This document shows positions 30,201-37,898 of a DNA stretch of 64,000 nt, one piece after another. Within the stretch, counting starts at the first letter, position 1. Every line of letters begins with the position of its first letter. Source of the DNA: Bacillota bacterium (GTDB lineage: Bacteria; Bacillota; Clostridia; Peptostreptococcales; Anaerovoracaceae); contig JAQXGH010000017.1 in the NCBI GenBank assembly GCA_029006195.1, positions 1 to 64,000 of the forward strand, in the 5' to 3' direction. The translations under genes and the position numbers were made by a program. A model generated the notes under the pieces. It did no database searches. It was not told the DNA's origin and worked only from the letters and a program-made list of their open reading frames with translations.

Positions 30201-30839
30201 AAGGCTATTGAAAACGCTAAGTCAATAGCAGAAGCTCAGACTATTATGGATGGATACATGGGCGCTATCATGGATACTCCATCAAAGTTCTCAACTACTC
30301 AGGTTAAGAACGTAGCAGCAGCTTCATACTCATTCGACAGTAACGAAGTTACTTGGGATGCTAAGGAAGGCGCAGTATCATACGATATCTATAGAGCTAC
30401 TAAGAAGAACGGTAAGTATACTAAGGTTGGAGAAGCAACAGGCACTTCATATGTAGACACTGGCCTGCCAACAGGTAAGTACAGATACTACAAGGTAAAG
30501 GCTGTAGACTACTTCGATCACTACTCCAAGTTCTCAGCTAAGAAGTATGCTAAGCCACTGCCAGAAGCACCAGTAATCACATCAGTAACTCCAGGTGAAA
30601 ATACAGCAGAACTCACATGGGGCGCTGTAAACGGTGCAACAGGATACAGAATTTACTACAAGCGTGCAAAGGCTAAGGCTAAGTACGTTAACGTAACAAG
30701 ACCTGAGCAGCTTGAAAGAGTAATCAAGAAGCTTAAGTCTGATAAGGAATACAAATTCAAGATCAGAGCTTACACTAAGGTAGGAAAGACTAAGTACTAC
30801 GGTAAGTGGTCAACAGTTGTTAAGGAAACAATCCTGTAG
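24213..30839 (+). CDS. Giant secreted protein (about 2200 aa): about 8 SUOX/molybdopterin-fold-like modules, a beta-propeller segment and FN3-like repeats
   Basis: ORF from 24213; more probable ATG at 24246 (AAAAAGGAGAAAG RBS). Repeated pattern W/YEGv.L..LL...G...v.f...D.Y......L....P.lLaYg.nGyPlv....GGPLr.i; propeller-like VQEIKIDADGNVWFGSFGGLTKYTPETDTWQTW; FN3-like VTWDAKEGAVSYDIYRATKKNGKYTKV. Confidence 0.7.
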   Translation: MFVITLKKEKVMSKASKGKSIMAKFLGFFLAIAMVFTMMPLNANTYSYAAENEMTLQTPELVVTGSAVIGNGGVYSADNVGLEKSYTRDQLKQMVTSGAGGADVLYSAQKTKEPYTKLLYRATGVWVTSLLEGTAYDASTDVLQLIASDGYVTSFDPARKELQGTKINGLNVTRYAFPGIMKGDEANAKEVPAMLAYASTESEVEDPETAGAEKNQLTLHIGQETVTEHNNGAYAKKIKTMVGGDKLTEVALTVGSETFTRADVLAMPYAERTFNYTTSNGNATDNVKGVPMSVLLDGCNENDTVNFEAADGYAVAASGMTVKQLIDGNFILGYEVNGQGLYSTKKKDPSVYGFFNLYGDGDAYAKPAKLVNKISVVSSEGIDFTTSPYKHITNGGQSGSSPYNIDAITGATLTVEGPGVKSSVPLPVRDLEGQNKGAVRGVYTDERNGKETTRSYEGIDLYYILNNMQTGTNGIILTDKAKKVEIKNRNRRTIATLTIDEINKMHESDHPAIVAYGTANEDGTNERPFVYNGATGEDLELGNNDGCLKLVCDTSSMADQTYKTFGNMAYIYVEEDTTPGFKHDKEPYNHKDNTKYIVTLTGDKMGKEALYTVDQLEDMVTYDADGNVEAGGIGYRDEYSLANSTYWYVNTYEGVKLWDLLVKSGLDPALADDDSVKVSFGSTDNYTGFDTFTTKQLADPNNFKFYEKNAADLNDGKYESTDEADLIKAGYPVLLSYGVNGYPYVKSSKLDGYLSGLQNDGGPLRVIWGKTSYNHANGSNQAKLVDRIFVGGNTYHYATHKYTDAVANPAQSAQSALQDNKITVNIYNGAGDAARLIKSEEYTVGDIEEIIYDGGLTANQKKVAAVKNFYEVKKNGFTYSDIYEGINLNYFLENVVELPGAEGTISFNGADEQHDLGTVLSIDNGVNNKEGISGLTPVLAYGKNGYPLVTDKGEGFVKAANNNNGPLQVIIPSKSAGEAFSAYNNVTEISINLTADKYAHINEPYDQYKNETLEITGDGARNNVTLTVADLEGKQKLAQTTTFSIKKNNKGTVSETYRGFNLYNLLTSTTVGLKSSANGIIVTDTNEATYKFSMDDIRKMYTNTLSKEDVPVMLAYGINIDGTEYPLVPQRDSEGYATDAGKVIENHGGPLKLIIGQTDESDSNGSKCIKNVAKIEITAAETDSWTHDSGVFTQYLDDEALTLQVVDNDNKELFVKTYTTAELEAMTSIVERADVMTTSKETWEGLNLWKFVLQEAGSIEGVSDPVSVTAIAKDGFSKELRSIFGLDALQNGVQDGTTYVPILLAYAKNGYPLVPGGGKNGGTPGEGFDATIGNDGGPIRLATHLNQGAALSETKTIVVKVGGSSAPETKPGDFTIAGSVDKIISLDDLNKYEGREATYTCKKSTDVVKGVSLETILKDNGIDVATTKITLNATDNYEKTETTYNNITLADAIDQKYFVAWEEQKADGQFVPIHDTNKDGSETYWRIYRNYNESIGKEPTVDWRNKCTGLLGITVDIPQVVKFKTLVADGDALPMAGIRAVSKAEDGSMWLATYGQGIVKLNEKKEVAAIYNTASTPGLRVDVVSAVCPDDEGGVWFTQNASYENPENNQGVGYLKDGEVTYYTEADGNTIPNNYVQEIKIDADGNVWFGSFGGLTKYTPETDTWQTWNENDGFPARSIDNIEIDANGGIWCGFYPNGEGTQTDPYTGGFAYFKDGVVTCPDTYKYKAAYDDASGSSMLAQVWIRDIAIDKDGGAWIVASGTRSGIVNEGGTVWYVKAPGEKPLKYSGKELLGDALDGADNAEVRMVACDADGGLWFGTSADGIIYVKNPAVSADHSMAVTAEYSKETGSWDASLNNIYSLDIIDDVVIAGSANGLAWKGGLAKSIVYNSGSEEPDDPEAAELNDAIAKIDIENITLDDEEAINALVKQYAEMTEEQKAQVENPQALVDAVNKIAETKQVIAETKKEIVTTESYVNYKDYAADDMMYLWIMSQKAEKAIENAKSIAEAQTIMDGYMGAIMDTPSKFSTTQVKNVAAASYSFDSNEVTWDAKEGAVSYDIYRATKKNGKYTKVGEATGTSYVDTGLPTGKYRYYKVKAVDYFDHYSKFSAKKYAKPLPEAPVITSVTPGENTAELTWGAVNGATGYRIYYKRAKAKAKYVNVTRPEQLERVIKKLKSDKEYKFKIRAYTKVGKTKYYGKWSTVVKETIL

Positions 30840-30886
30840 GCAAATAAATAGTAGGATTACTTCAAAAAAGAAGTATAATAAAGATG

Positions 30887-30911
30887 AAGGGCTAGGCTAA
30901 ATGCCTAGCCC
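30887..30911. other. Perfect intergenic hairpin without T-run
   Basis: AGGGCTAGGC-taaat-GCCTAGCCCT between the giant surface protein and the ABC permease. Confidence 0.7.
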
Positions 30912-30936
30912 TCATTGCAATTTACCGGAGGATTTT

Positions 30937-31971
30937 ATGAACAGCACAAAGAACAGCATAAAATCGAATAGAAGTGCATTACTTAACGTAATGCTGTTTT
31001 TTGTGTTGCTCATAATCGTTATGGCAGCGCTTTGTCTAGGTAAATATTCCATCGCACCAGGCGACTGCATTAGAATTCTTATAGACCAGATCATGCCGGG
31101 GAAGTCTGGAGTCGATCCGATGGATGAGAACGTCCTTATGGGAGTCAGACTCCCGAGAACAATGGCTACAGTAATAGTGGGTGCGGCATTGTCTCTTTCG
31201 GGCGCGGTATATCAGGGCATCTTCAAGAACCCGCTGGTATCACCTGATTTCTTAGGTGTATCCGCAGGGGCATGCGTTGGTGCAGCCATCGCCATTCTCT
31301 TAATGATGCCGGCAGGATTCGTACAGGTATTCGCATTCTTTGGAGGAATACTGGCGGTAACGCTTACAGTTCTCATACCAAAAGCAATAAGAAGTAATTC
31401 CAGCATCATGCTGGTTCTGGCAGGCATAATCGTCAGCGGAGCCATGTCATCCATACTGGGATTCATCAAATATATAGCTGACCCTGAAACTCAGCTGGCA
31501 GCCATCACATACTGGCAGCTGGGCAGCTTCGCATACGTTGATAACAAGGCAGTACTGCAGATACTGCCGCTTGTTATAGTCGCATCAGCCATTATCATAG
31601 CAATGTCCTGGTGGATCAACGTGCTGTCTCTTGGCGACAGCGAAGCACAAAGCCTGGGAGCGGACGTAAACCTGCTCCGCGGAATCTGCATCGTTTGTTC
31701 AACAGTACTGACAGCAAGTGCTGTATGCATTTCAGGAACCATCGGATGGATAGGTCTTGTTATACCTCATTTCGGCAGAATGCTGGCTGGTTCAGACAAC
31801 AGAAATCTGCTTCCTGCAGCTTGCCTTATGGGCGGAATATTCATGCTGGTGGTGGATACAGCAACTAGATTGATCGGCCCTGCAGAAATGCCTGTAAGCA
31901 TTCTCACAGGACTCATCGGCGCGCCGTTTTATGCATGGCTTTTATATAAGCAGAGGAGTACGCTCAGGTAG
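30937..31971 (+). CDS. FecCD/BtuC family ABC transporter permease
   Basis: VRLPRTMATVIVGAALSLSGAVYQGIFKNPLVSPDFLGVSAGA; GTIGWIGLVIPHFGRMLAGSDNRNLLPAACLMGGIFMLVVDTATR. Confidence 0.92.
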   Translation: MNSTKNSIKSNRSALLNVMLFFVLLIIVMAALCLGKYSIAPGDCIRILIDQIMPGKSGVDPMDENVLMGVRLPRTMATVIVGAALSLSGAVYQGIFKNPLVSPDFLGVSAGACVGAAIAILLMMPAGFVQVFAFFGGILAVTLTVLIPKAIRSNSSIMLVLAGIIVSGAMSSILGFIKYIADPETQLAAITYWQLGSFAYVDNKAVLQILPLVIVASAIIIAMSWWINVLSLGDSEAQSLGADVNLLRGICIVCSTVLTASAVCISGTIGWIGLVIPHFGRMLAGSDNRNLLPAACLMGGIFMLVVDTATRLIGPAEMPVSILTGLIGAPFYAWLLYKQRSTLR

Positions 31972-31979
31972 GAGGAAGT

Positions 31980-32765
31980 ATGAATACGATTTATGAAGTA
32001 AGTAATCTGACATATAAATATCCTTCCGGAGACAGAATGGTGCTTGATGGCGCAAGCCTTAGACTTGGTGAGGGCGAGATACTCTGCATTCTGGGACCTA
32101 ATGGTGCCGGCAAAACGACGCTTCTTAACTGCCTGGCAGGTCTTATAAAGCCAAAGAATGGTGAAATAAAGCTTAAGGGCAGAAGCATTAATGATATGAA
32201 GGTCAAAGACATAGCTCAAATTGTTGGCTACGTACCGCAGGTGCACACGCCAGCCTTTGATTACAAGGTTAAAGACTTCGTATTAATGGGCGCATCGCCA
32301 GGAATGGGAATGTTCGAAAGACCATCAAAAGAAGACGAAGAGGCCTGCATTAAAGTACTGGCAGGAATGAATCTAGAGCATCTGGCTGAGAAATCATACA
32401 TGAACATCAGCGGTGGCGAAAGGCAGCAAGTGCTTATAGCCAGAGCCATACTGCAGAAGCCATCGGTTATACTCTTTGACGAACCGACTGCTCACCTTGA
32501 CTACGGCAATCAGCACAGAGTGCTCAAGCGAATAAAGAAAATGTCCGAAGACGGATATTCGGTAATAATAACAACGCATAACCCTGATCACAGCCTGCTG
32601 CTTGGCGGTAACGTAGCCATAGTGGGAAGAGACGGTAAGATAATTCAGGGCAAATGCGAAGAAATGATAACAGAAGAAAATTTACGCAAAGTCTATGATA
32701 TCGACCTCAGACTCATGTGGGTCGAAGAACTTGGAAGGAAAGTATGTCTAGTACCAGAACTTTAA
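31980..32765 (+). CDS. FecE/BtuD family ABC transporter ATP-binding protein
   Basis: Walker A GPNGAGKTTLLN; signature ISGGERQQVLIARAI; Walker B VILFDEPTAHLD. Confidence 0.95.
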   Translation: MNTIYEVSNLTYKYPSGDRMVLDGASLRLGEGEILCILGPNGAGKTTLLNCLAGLIKPKNGEIKLKGRSINDMKVKDIAQIVGYVPQVHTPAFDYKVKDFVLMGASPGMGMFERPSKEDEEACIKVLAGMNLEHLAEKSYMNISGGERQQVLIARAILQKPSVILFDEPTAHLDYGNQHRVLKRIKKMSEDGYSVIITTHNPDHSLLLGGNVAIVGRDGKIIQGKCEEMITEENLRKVYDIDLRLMWVEELGRKVCLVPEL

Positions 32766-33823
32766 CTAAGATAATTGCTATGATCCTGTGCCTTGTGATG
32801 GCACTTACATGTTTGACTGCATGCGGAGGCAGCTCGGCTTCCAGCGATGAAGTTTTATCTCAAAACGGAGATAAACCAGGAACCGTCATAGAAGAAACAG
32901 ATGAATATGTTACTATAGTAGATCAGGCTGGAAGAGAAGTTACAGCCAAGAAGAAACCTGAAACTATAGCTCTTTGCTACAGAGTAATAATAAGATTTCT
33001 TCTTAATCTGGAGCAGGGAGATAAGATTGTCGGCGTAGGTAAGTCGGAGAAATTCCTCGATGAACTGGAACCAAATATTGCTAATGCAGTAGATGTAGGT
33101 AAGGGCGTGGCAGATGTGGAAGCAGTTGCGGAGCTTAATCCGGATATCTTCTTACATAAGGCTTCTGATGTAGAAACTCTGGACGCAATTCAGGATCTGG
33201 GGATACCATCTGTCGGCATCAGAGTAGAGAATCAGGAAGACATGGTTACAGCCTTTGAAATAATGGGTAAAATCTGTGGCAAAGAAGACAAAGCAAAGGA
33301 GCTCATAGATTTTTACAATTCACACATAGAGAAGTGCCAGAGCCTGACTAAAGATATAGAGAATAAAAAGTCTGCAATCGTTATGGGTTCATCCATAGGC
33401 AAGGTTGCTGACGGATCAATGCTGCAGGGCAATATGATCGAAATCGCAGGCGGAATTAACTGCGCTGACGAGCTTAAGGCTACAGAACTTTGGCCGACTG
33501 CCGGTGCGGAGCAGATATTCGCATGGAACCCTGATTACATCTTCATAACTAATCAGGAAGGTGCTGTATATGATGCGGATGACATATTAAATGATCCGGC
33601 CTGGTCAGAAATTACAGCAGTCAAGAACAAAGATGTTTATGTAATGCCGGCTAAGGAAGACTCCTGGGAACTCCCTGGAATCGTCAGCGTTATCGGCATT
33701 GAATATATGATAAGAACAATGTACCCGGATCTTCTCAGTGACGAAGAACTGGAAAAGGATGTTAACGATTTATACGAACTTTCTTATGGCAAAACTTTTG
33801 AAAGGGACGAATTGGGTTACTAA
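32744..33823 (+). CDS. FecB/BtuF-type ABC transporter substrate-binding lipoprotein
   Basis: Lipobox LTCLTACGGS; VTIVDQAGREVTAKKKPETIAL; AVAELNPDIFLHK; start moved to ATG 32744 after GGAAGGAAAG. Confidence 0.88.
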   Translation: MSSTRTLTKIIAMILCLVMALTCLTACGGSSASSDEVLSQNGDKPGTVIEETDEYVTIVDQAGREVTAKKKPETIALCYRVIIRFLLNLEQGDKIVGVGKSEKFLDELEPNIANAVDVGKGVADVEAVAELNPDIFLHKASDVETLDAIQDLGIPSVGIRVENQEDMVTAFEIMGKICGKEDKAKELIDFYNSHIEKCQSLTKDIENKKSAIVMGSSIGKVADGSMLQGNMIEIAGGINCADELKATELWPTAGAEQIFAWNPDYIFITNQEGAVYDADDILNDPAWSEITAVKNKDVYVMPAKEDSWELPGIVSVIGIEYMIRTMYPDLLSDEELEKDVNDLYELSYGKTFERDELGY

Positions 33824-35268
33824 TGGGAAAGCTATCATTGAACTTGAAAAAAACAGTGGCAATAATCACTGTCATATTGTTTGTTTTGCTTCAGTTCACG
33901 ATACTGATTCCGCAGGAAGCTTTAGCTAGAGACACAGCTCTCGAAATCAGAGTGCAGTATCTAATGGAACGTGGCGATATGGTAAGACTAAAAACTACCA
34001 TAAGCAGCGCAGATCTTGATGCTGCAGCTCAGGAGTATTGCTTTGCCAATATCAGAAATACTGGTAACATTCTGGTAATGATGGCAAAGGGAGTTCCAAT
34101 AACAGAAATCCTTAGGGCTGCCGGAATTGATATCAATTCAGTTGACTGCATCTATCCTGATACAGATGATGCTTACGGTAAGGATCCTCAGAGCGGAACC
34201 ATTCACGTTAAGTACACTAGAAATGATATTGAAGGCGTGGGATACTACTATCCTAAGCTGAATGCAATAGATGAAACAGAGGAGGGAGAATTCGTAACCT
34301 ACTTTACTAAGTCGGGTTCCGTGATCACTCCTTTAGAAGGCTTTGACGAAGGCGCAGTGCAGGTGCCTGCGATCCTGGCAACGGAATTTGGCGAGGGCTC
34401 AGGGCAGGGGGAACTTGCTGAAGACCAAAAGCTGAGTCGTAATAAGACTTATAGATTTTGCATAGGCCAGACTAAACTTAAGGCCGGTAAGAAGACCACT
34501 AGTGCCGACGTAACCGCTAAGGAATCGGCGCACAGCATTTACGGTCTGACTGTAGTGCTAAAAGGCTACCCGGTTAAGGGCGTAAACCTTTCTGTAGACG
34601 ACCCTGATGTTGTGATAGGAAGTCAGAAGACTGTCCACGCCAGCATCGTAGGGGATGAAACTTTCGCAGAGCTTCTTGATACAGGAACGCTGAAGTGGAA
34701 GTCCAGCAATACGGCTATCGCTACAGTCGATCAGAATGGCGTGGTTACTTTTAAGAAGAAGGGTAAGGTAACCATTACAGCAACTGCCCAGGATGGCACA
34801 GTTGGTAAAATCACTTTTGGATCCAGTGGATCAAGTACGGTTGACGATCCTAGCTCAGGCGGCTCATCGTCTGGCTCGCATTCGGGAAGCGGAAGTTCGT
34901 CATCGGAATCAGGTTCATCGGCTTCCGGCAATTCTCAGGTAAAGAATCCAGATAACAGAGATTCTGACGGTCTGGAACAGATGATAGAAATACAGGACCG
35001 CGATAAAAACAAGAAACAGCACAAAATCGCATCAGTAACTACGATTACAGCTAGAGAAATAAGCATTGGCGACCAGGTAATGCCTCTTCCTATGGAGGAA
35101 ATATCAGCGCAGGATCAGCAAAGACTCGAAATGGCGGATAACGCCCAGAGCCTGGAAGCTAATAAGCAGTTTACAGCAGCGGCAGGAGCAACAGCGGCCG
35201 GTTCGGCGCTGGCAGCATGCGCGGCAGGTGTAGCGCTTAGAATTAGAAGATACAAGATGGAGGTATAA
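33823..35268 (+). CDS. Surface protein: SUOX-like module, Ig-like (BIG2-type) domain, Ser/Gly linker, C-terminal TM anchor
   Basis: N-terminal TM/signal; GVPITEILRAAGIDINSVDCIYPD...VQVPAILATEF; KWKSSNTAIATVDQNGVVTFKKKGKVTITATAQDG; AAAGATAAGSALAACAAGVALRIRRYK. Confidence 0.65.
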   Translation: MGKLSLNLKKTVAIITVILFVLLQFTILIPQEALARDTALEIRVQYLMERGDMVRLKTTISSADLDAAAQEYCFANIRNTGNILVMMAKGVPITEILRAAGIDINSVDCIYPDTDDAYGKDPQSGTIHVKYTRNDIEGVGYYYPKLNAIDETEEGEFVTYFTKSGSVITPLEGFDEGAVQVPAILATEFGEGSGQGELAEDQKLSRNKTYRFCIGQTKLKAGKKTTSADVTAKESAHSIYGLTVVLKGYPVKGVNLSVDDPDVVIGSQKTVHASIVGDETFAELLDTGTLKWKSSNTAIATVDQNGVVTFKKKGKVTITATAQDGTVGKITFGSSGSSTVDDPSSGGSSSGSHSGSGSSSSESGSSASGNSQVKNPDNRDSDGLEQMIEIQDRDKNKKQHKIASVTTITAREISIGDQVMPLPMEEISAQDQQRLEMADNAQSLEANKQFTAAAGATAAGSALAACAAGVALRIRRYKMEV

Positions 35269-35269
35269 C

Positions 35270-36247
35270 ATGTCAGAATTTGTGAAGAGCATCCTTAGAG
35301 CCATAAGCAGCTCACTGCAGATTCCAACTATAATCATATTGATAATCCTTATACTGGTTACAATAGTAATGCTAGGAGCTATCATAGCTGAAGTATTCAC
35401 AGAAAGAAGAAGGCTCACAGACAGCATCCCTAGCCTTGTAGATGACATGCAAAAAAAATCCATACCGCAGCTCAAAACTGTAATAGAAGAGAGCGGTATC
35501 TTAAGAAGGCAGAAGGAAGCGGCTTTAGAGCTCCTTAACAGAAGTGATTATCCGGCTAATACCAGAGAAGCTCTGGCCAGACAGCTTATCGCCGATGAGG
35601 AAAGTCACTATAACAGCCTCACTAAAGTAACTGATATCATAGCTAGAATTGCACCTATGTTCGGCCTCATGGGAACACTGATCCCGCTGGGTCCTGGACT
35701 TATGGCGCTGGCACAGGGCGATACAAAGACACTGTCAGATTCACTGCTTATAGCCTTTGATACAACAGTTGCCGGCCTCATCAGTGCGGCAGTATGTTAC
35801 GTGATCTCAGGCATCAGAAGAAACTGGTATGAAGGCTACATGGTAGGCCTTGAAACTATCATGGAAACTATTCTGGAAGAACAGAGCAGAACTGACCTGC
35901 CTGCTGAAGCTAAGGCTCCTGAATCAGAAGCTGCCGAAGAAACTGTTCAGGCAGAATCTTCATATAAACCACCACAGAAAGAAACTGAAGAGCTGCCTAT
36001 ACCTGAACTGGTGTTGGCTCCGCAGGTAGAAGTCATACCGGCTCCAATTACTGAGCTGGAACCTGAAGTGATACCTGCACCGGTTTTAGAGCCTATACCT
36101 GGGCCACAGCCAGAAGTGATTTCAAAACCTAATAACGAGCCACCGAAGGCTGAGGCAAACACTGAAGAAGAAATCAAAGAGGTATCAGATGCTGATCTGG
36201 CATCGATTCTGGATTCGATCCTCAAGAATTCGGAGGTGGATAAATAA
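35270..36247 (+). CDS. MotA/TolQ/ExbB proton channel family protein with Pro/Glu-rich C-terminal tail
   Basis: IIARIAPMFGLMGTLIPLGPGLMALAQGDTKTLSDSLLIAFDTTVAGLISAAVCYVIS; C-terminal tail rich in P and E. Confidence 0.85.
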   Translation: MSEFVKSILRAISSSLQIPTIIILIILILVTIVMLGAIIAEVFTERRRLTDSIPSLVDDMQKKSIPQLKTVIEESGILRRQKEAALELLNRSDYPANTREALARQLIADEESHYNSLTKVTDIIARIAPMFGLMGTLIPLGPGLMALAQGDTKTLSDSLLIAFDTTVAGLISAAVCYVISGIRRNWYEGYMVGLETIMETILEEQSRTDLPAEAKAPESEAAEETVQAESSYKPPQKETEELPIPELVLAPQVEVIPAPITELEPEVIPAPVLEPIPGPQPEVISKPNNEPPKAEANTEEEIKEVSDADLASILDSILKNSEVDK

Positions 36248-36561
36248 TGAGACTTAACCAAGGCAAGGGCAGGCTGCGCAGGACGCGAAAAGCCGAAGAC
36301 TTCAGCCCTATGGAGGGCGTGGGCAATATGGCGGATGCCATGCTGGTATTTGCCTGCGGACTCATAGTAGCGCTCATACTCAGCTGGAATGTTGATGTGT
36401 CTGAACAGGGCACCATCAATCAGAGAGCTAACAACAAATACGAGGTCGAAGGAATGGATGACGGCCAGGAACAGGAAATTGAAGTGAACAAGGATCTGCA
36501 GGAGATGGGTAAAGTCGTCTACGATCCGGAAACAGGAAAGTACTATGTTATCGAAGAATAG
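36247..36561 (+). CDS. DUF2149/ExbD-TolR-like small membrane protein
   Basis: FSPMEGVGNMADAMLVFACGLIVALILSWNVD (Asp in single TM as in ExbD/TolR); adjacent to the TolQ-like gene. Confidence 0.7.
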   Translation: MRLNQGKGRLRRTRKAEDFSPMEGVGNMADAMLVFACGLIVALILSWNVDVSEQGTINQRANNKYEVEGMDDGQEQEIEVNKDLQEMGKVVYDPETGKYYVIEE

Positions 36562-37042
36562 AATTGCAAAGGCTATAGCCTTTGCCTTAATGGCATTAAT
36601 GATGTGCTTTGCCATGACAGGCTGCGGCACAGATGATATCGATATTTCACCATACGCGGATGAAACGCTGACAATTACAGGCGTTCAGGACGAAGATATC
36701 GTATTGACAATAGCCGATCTAAAGGCTATGGACTGCGAAACCATAAAGACTCACAGCACTAGTGACAAGATAGGCGATGTTAAGGTTACAGGACCGACAC
36801 TTGAAACGGTTCTTGCACAGTACGGCGCGTCGCTGGCTGATTATCATTCAGCACATTTCTATGGCCGTGACAACTATGATATCGTGCTATACGATGACTA
36901 TTTGGCTGAGCATGATCTTTATCTGACTTTTGGCGAAAGCGGGGAGCCGTGGGATGAGGAGAGTGCGCCGCTGAGGGTGATTATACCGGAGTCGGATTCG
37001 GCGTATTGGATTCGTATGTTAGAGAAAATTGAATTTGAATAA
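36545..37042 (+). CDS. Lipoprotein with a single SUOX/molybdopterin-fold-like module
   Basis: Lipobox FAMTGCGT; VLTIADLKAMDCETIKTHST...VTGPTLETVLAQYGASLADYHSAHFYGRDNYDIVLYDDYL...APLRVIIPESDSAYWIRMLEKIEF. Confidence 0.65.
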   Translation: MLSKNRIAKAIAFALMALMMCFAMTGCGTDDIDISPYADETLTITGVQDEDIVLTIADLKAMDCETIKTHSTSDKIGDVKVTGPTLETVLAQYGASLADYHSAHFYGRDNYDIVLYDDYLAEHDLYLTFGESGEPWDEESAPLRVIIPESDSAYWIRMLEKIEFE

Positions 37043-37047
37043 GTAAT

Positions 37048-37072
37048 GGGGCTGTCGCCAAGGCGACAGCCC
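37048..37072. terminator. Terminator-like hairpin between convergent genes
   Basis: GGGCTGTCGCC-aa-GGCGACAGCCC. Confidence 0.65.
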
Positions 37073-37091
37073 TAAATTCTGAAATTCAATA

Positions 37092-37883
37092 TTATGCCTG
37101 CGGTGTCCAGAACAGTGCGTTTAGAGCTTCCAGCAGCTCTGCTCGATTTACCTCCACCTGCTCATCTGTAGGGAGCGGTGACGGCTCTGCCTTCACTTCC
37201 CATTCGATATTGACCTTCTGACCGCCTGCCTCCATTTCGCAGCCTTCGGCCAAACTGCATGTAGCGCAGTTGCCATCGCAATCATCGTGATCGTGGTCCT
37301 CGTGGATAAGGTGAGTGTTTGAATCGCCCATGCCGTAGATCAGCTCCAGGATGTGAGCGGCATCTTTGCCTTCGCGCTTGAGCTTGTTTCTATCGGCCAT
37401 GCTTGATGTGATGTAAGGGATGCCGGGAGCTTCCTCTACGAAAGTCACACCCATATCTTCGGCAAGGGCCTTGACAGGCTCTAAAAATTCCTCAGAAACG
37501 TCTTCGGGCCTGTGGAGGATATATTCCTCATTATTGCATCCGCCGCTTATTCCCAGGTCGATTAGGACTTCGTATGCGGAATCAACGGGTATGTCAGGAT
37601 AGTCCTTTTGGAACTTGTCCATAAGTCTAGGGCAAGTCAGAAGCATAGTCGGTTTGCCCAGCTCTTCCCAGTGTTTAACGAGATCCGGATCATCTGCTGC
37701 ATAGTCGTAGATGAACATTCCGGTATCTGGCCTTTGGAAGAGAAGGGAATCGAACATTTTAACGATTATATCAGGTTCATAGCCGCTGAGCCCGTAGCCC
37801 GGGAAGAAGGCGTATGAACATTTGTCTGGAGACTGACCTGTGAAGTAATCCATAGGCTTTCTCACTACATCATATTTTTTCAT
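37092..37883 (-). CDS. CCG-domain-like (heterodisulfide reductase HdrB/D-type) paralog lacking the cluster cysteines
   Basis: CSYAFFPGYGLSGYEPDIIVKMFDSLL matches CSYAFFPGCNMGALDPEYVLKPYKWLL in the 38122-40422 protein; downstream CCG cysteines replaced; C-terminal DHDHDDCDGNCATCSLAEGC. Confidence 0.65.
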   Translation of the reverse strand: MKKYDVVRKPMDYFTGQSPDKCSYAFFPGYGLSGYEPDIIVKMFDSLLFQRPDTGMFIYDYAADDPDLVKHWEELGKPTMLLTCPRLMDKFQKDYPDIPVDSAYEVLIDLGISGGCNNEEYILHRPEDVSEEFLEPVKALAEDMGVTFVEEAPGIPYITSSMADRNKLKREGKDAAHILELIYGMGDSNTHLIHEDHDHDDCDGNCATCSLAEGCEMEAGGQKVNIEWEVKAEPSPLPTDEQVEVNRAELLEALNALFWTPQA

Positions 37884-37898
37884 ATATTACTCCAATTT

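Noticed and set aside
35947-36630. 227-aa minus-strand ORF
   Set aside because: Antisense to the TolQ/DUF2149 genes, which have clear motifs; a composition shadow of the P/E-rich tail.
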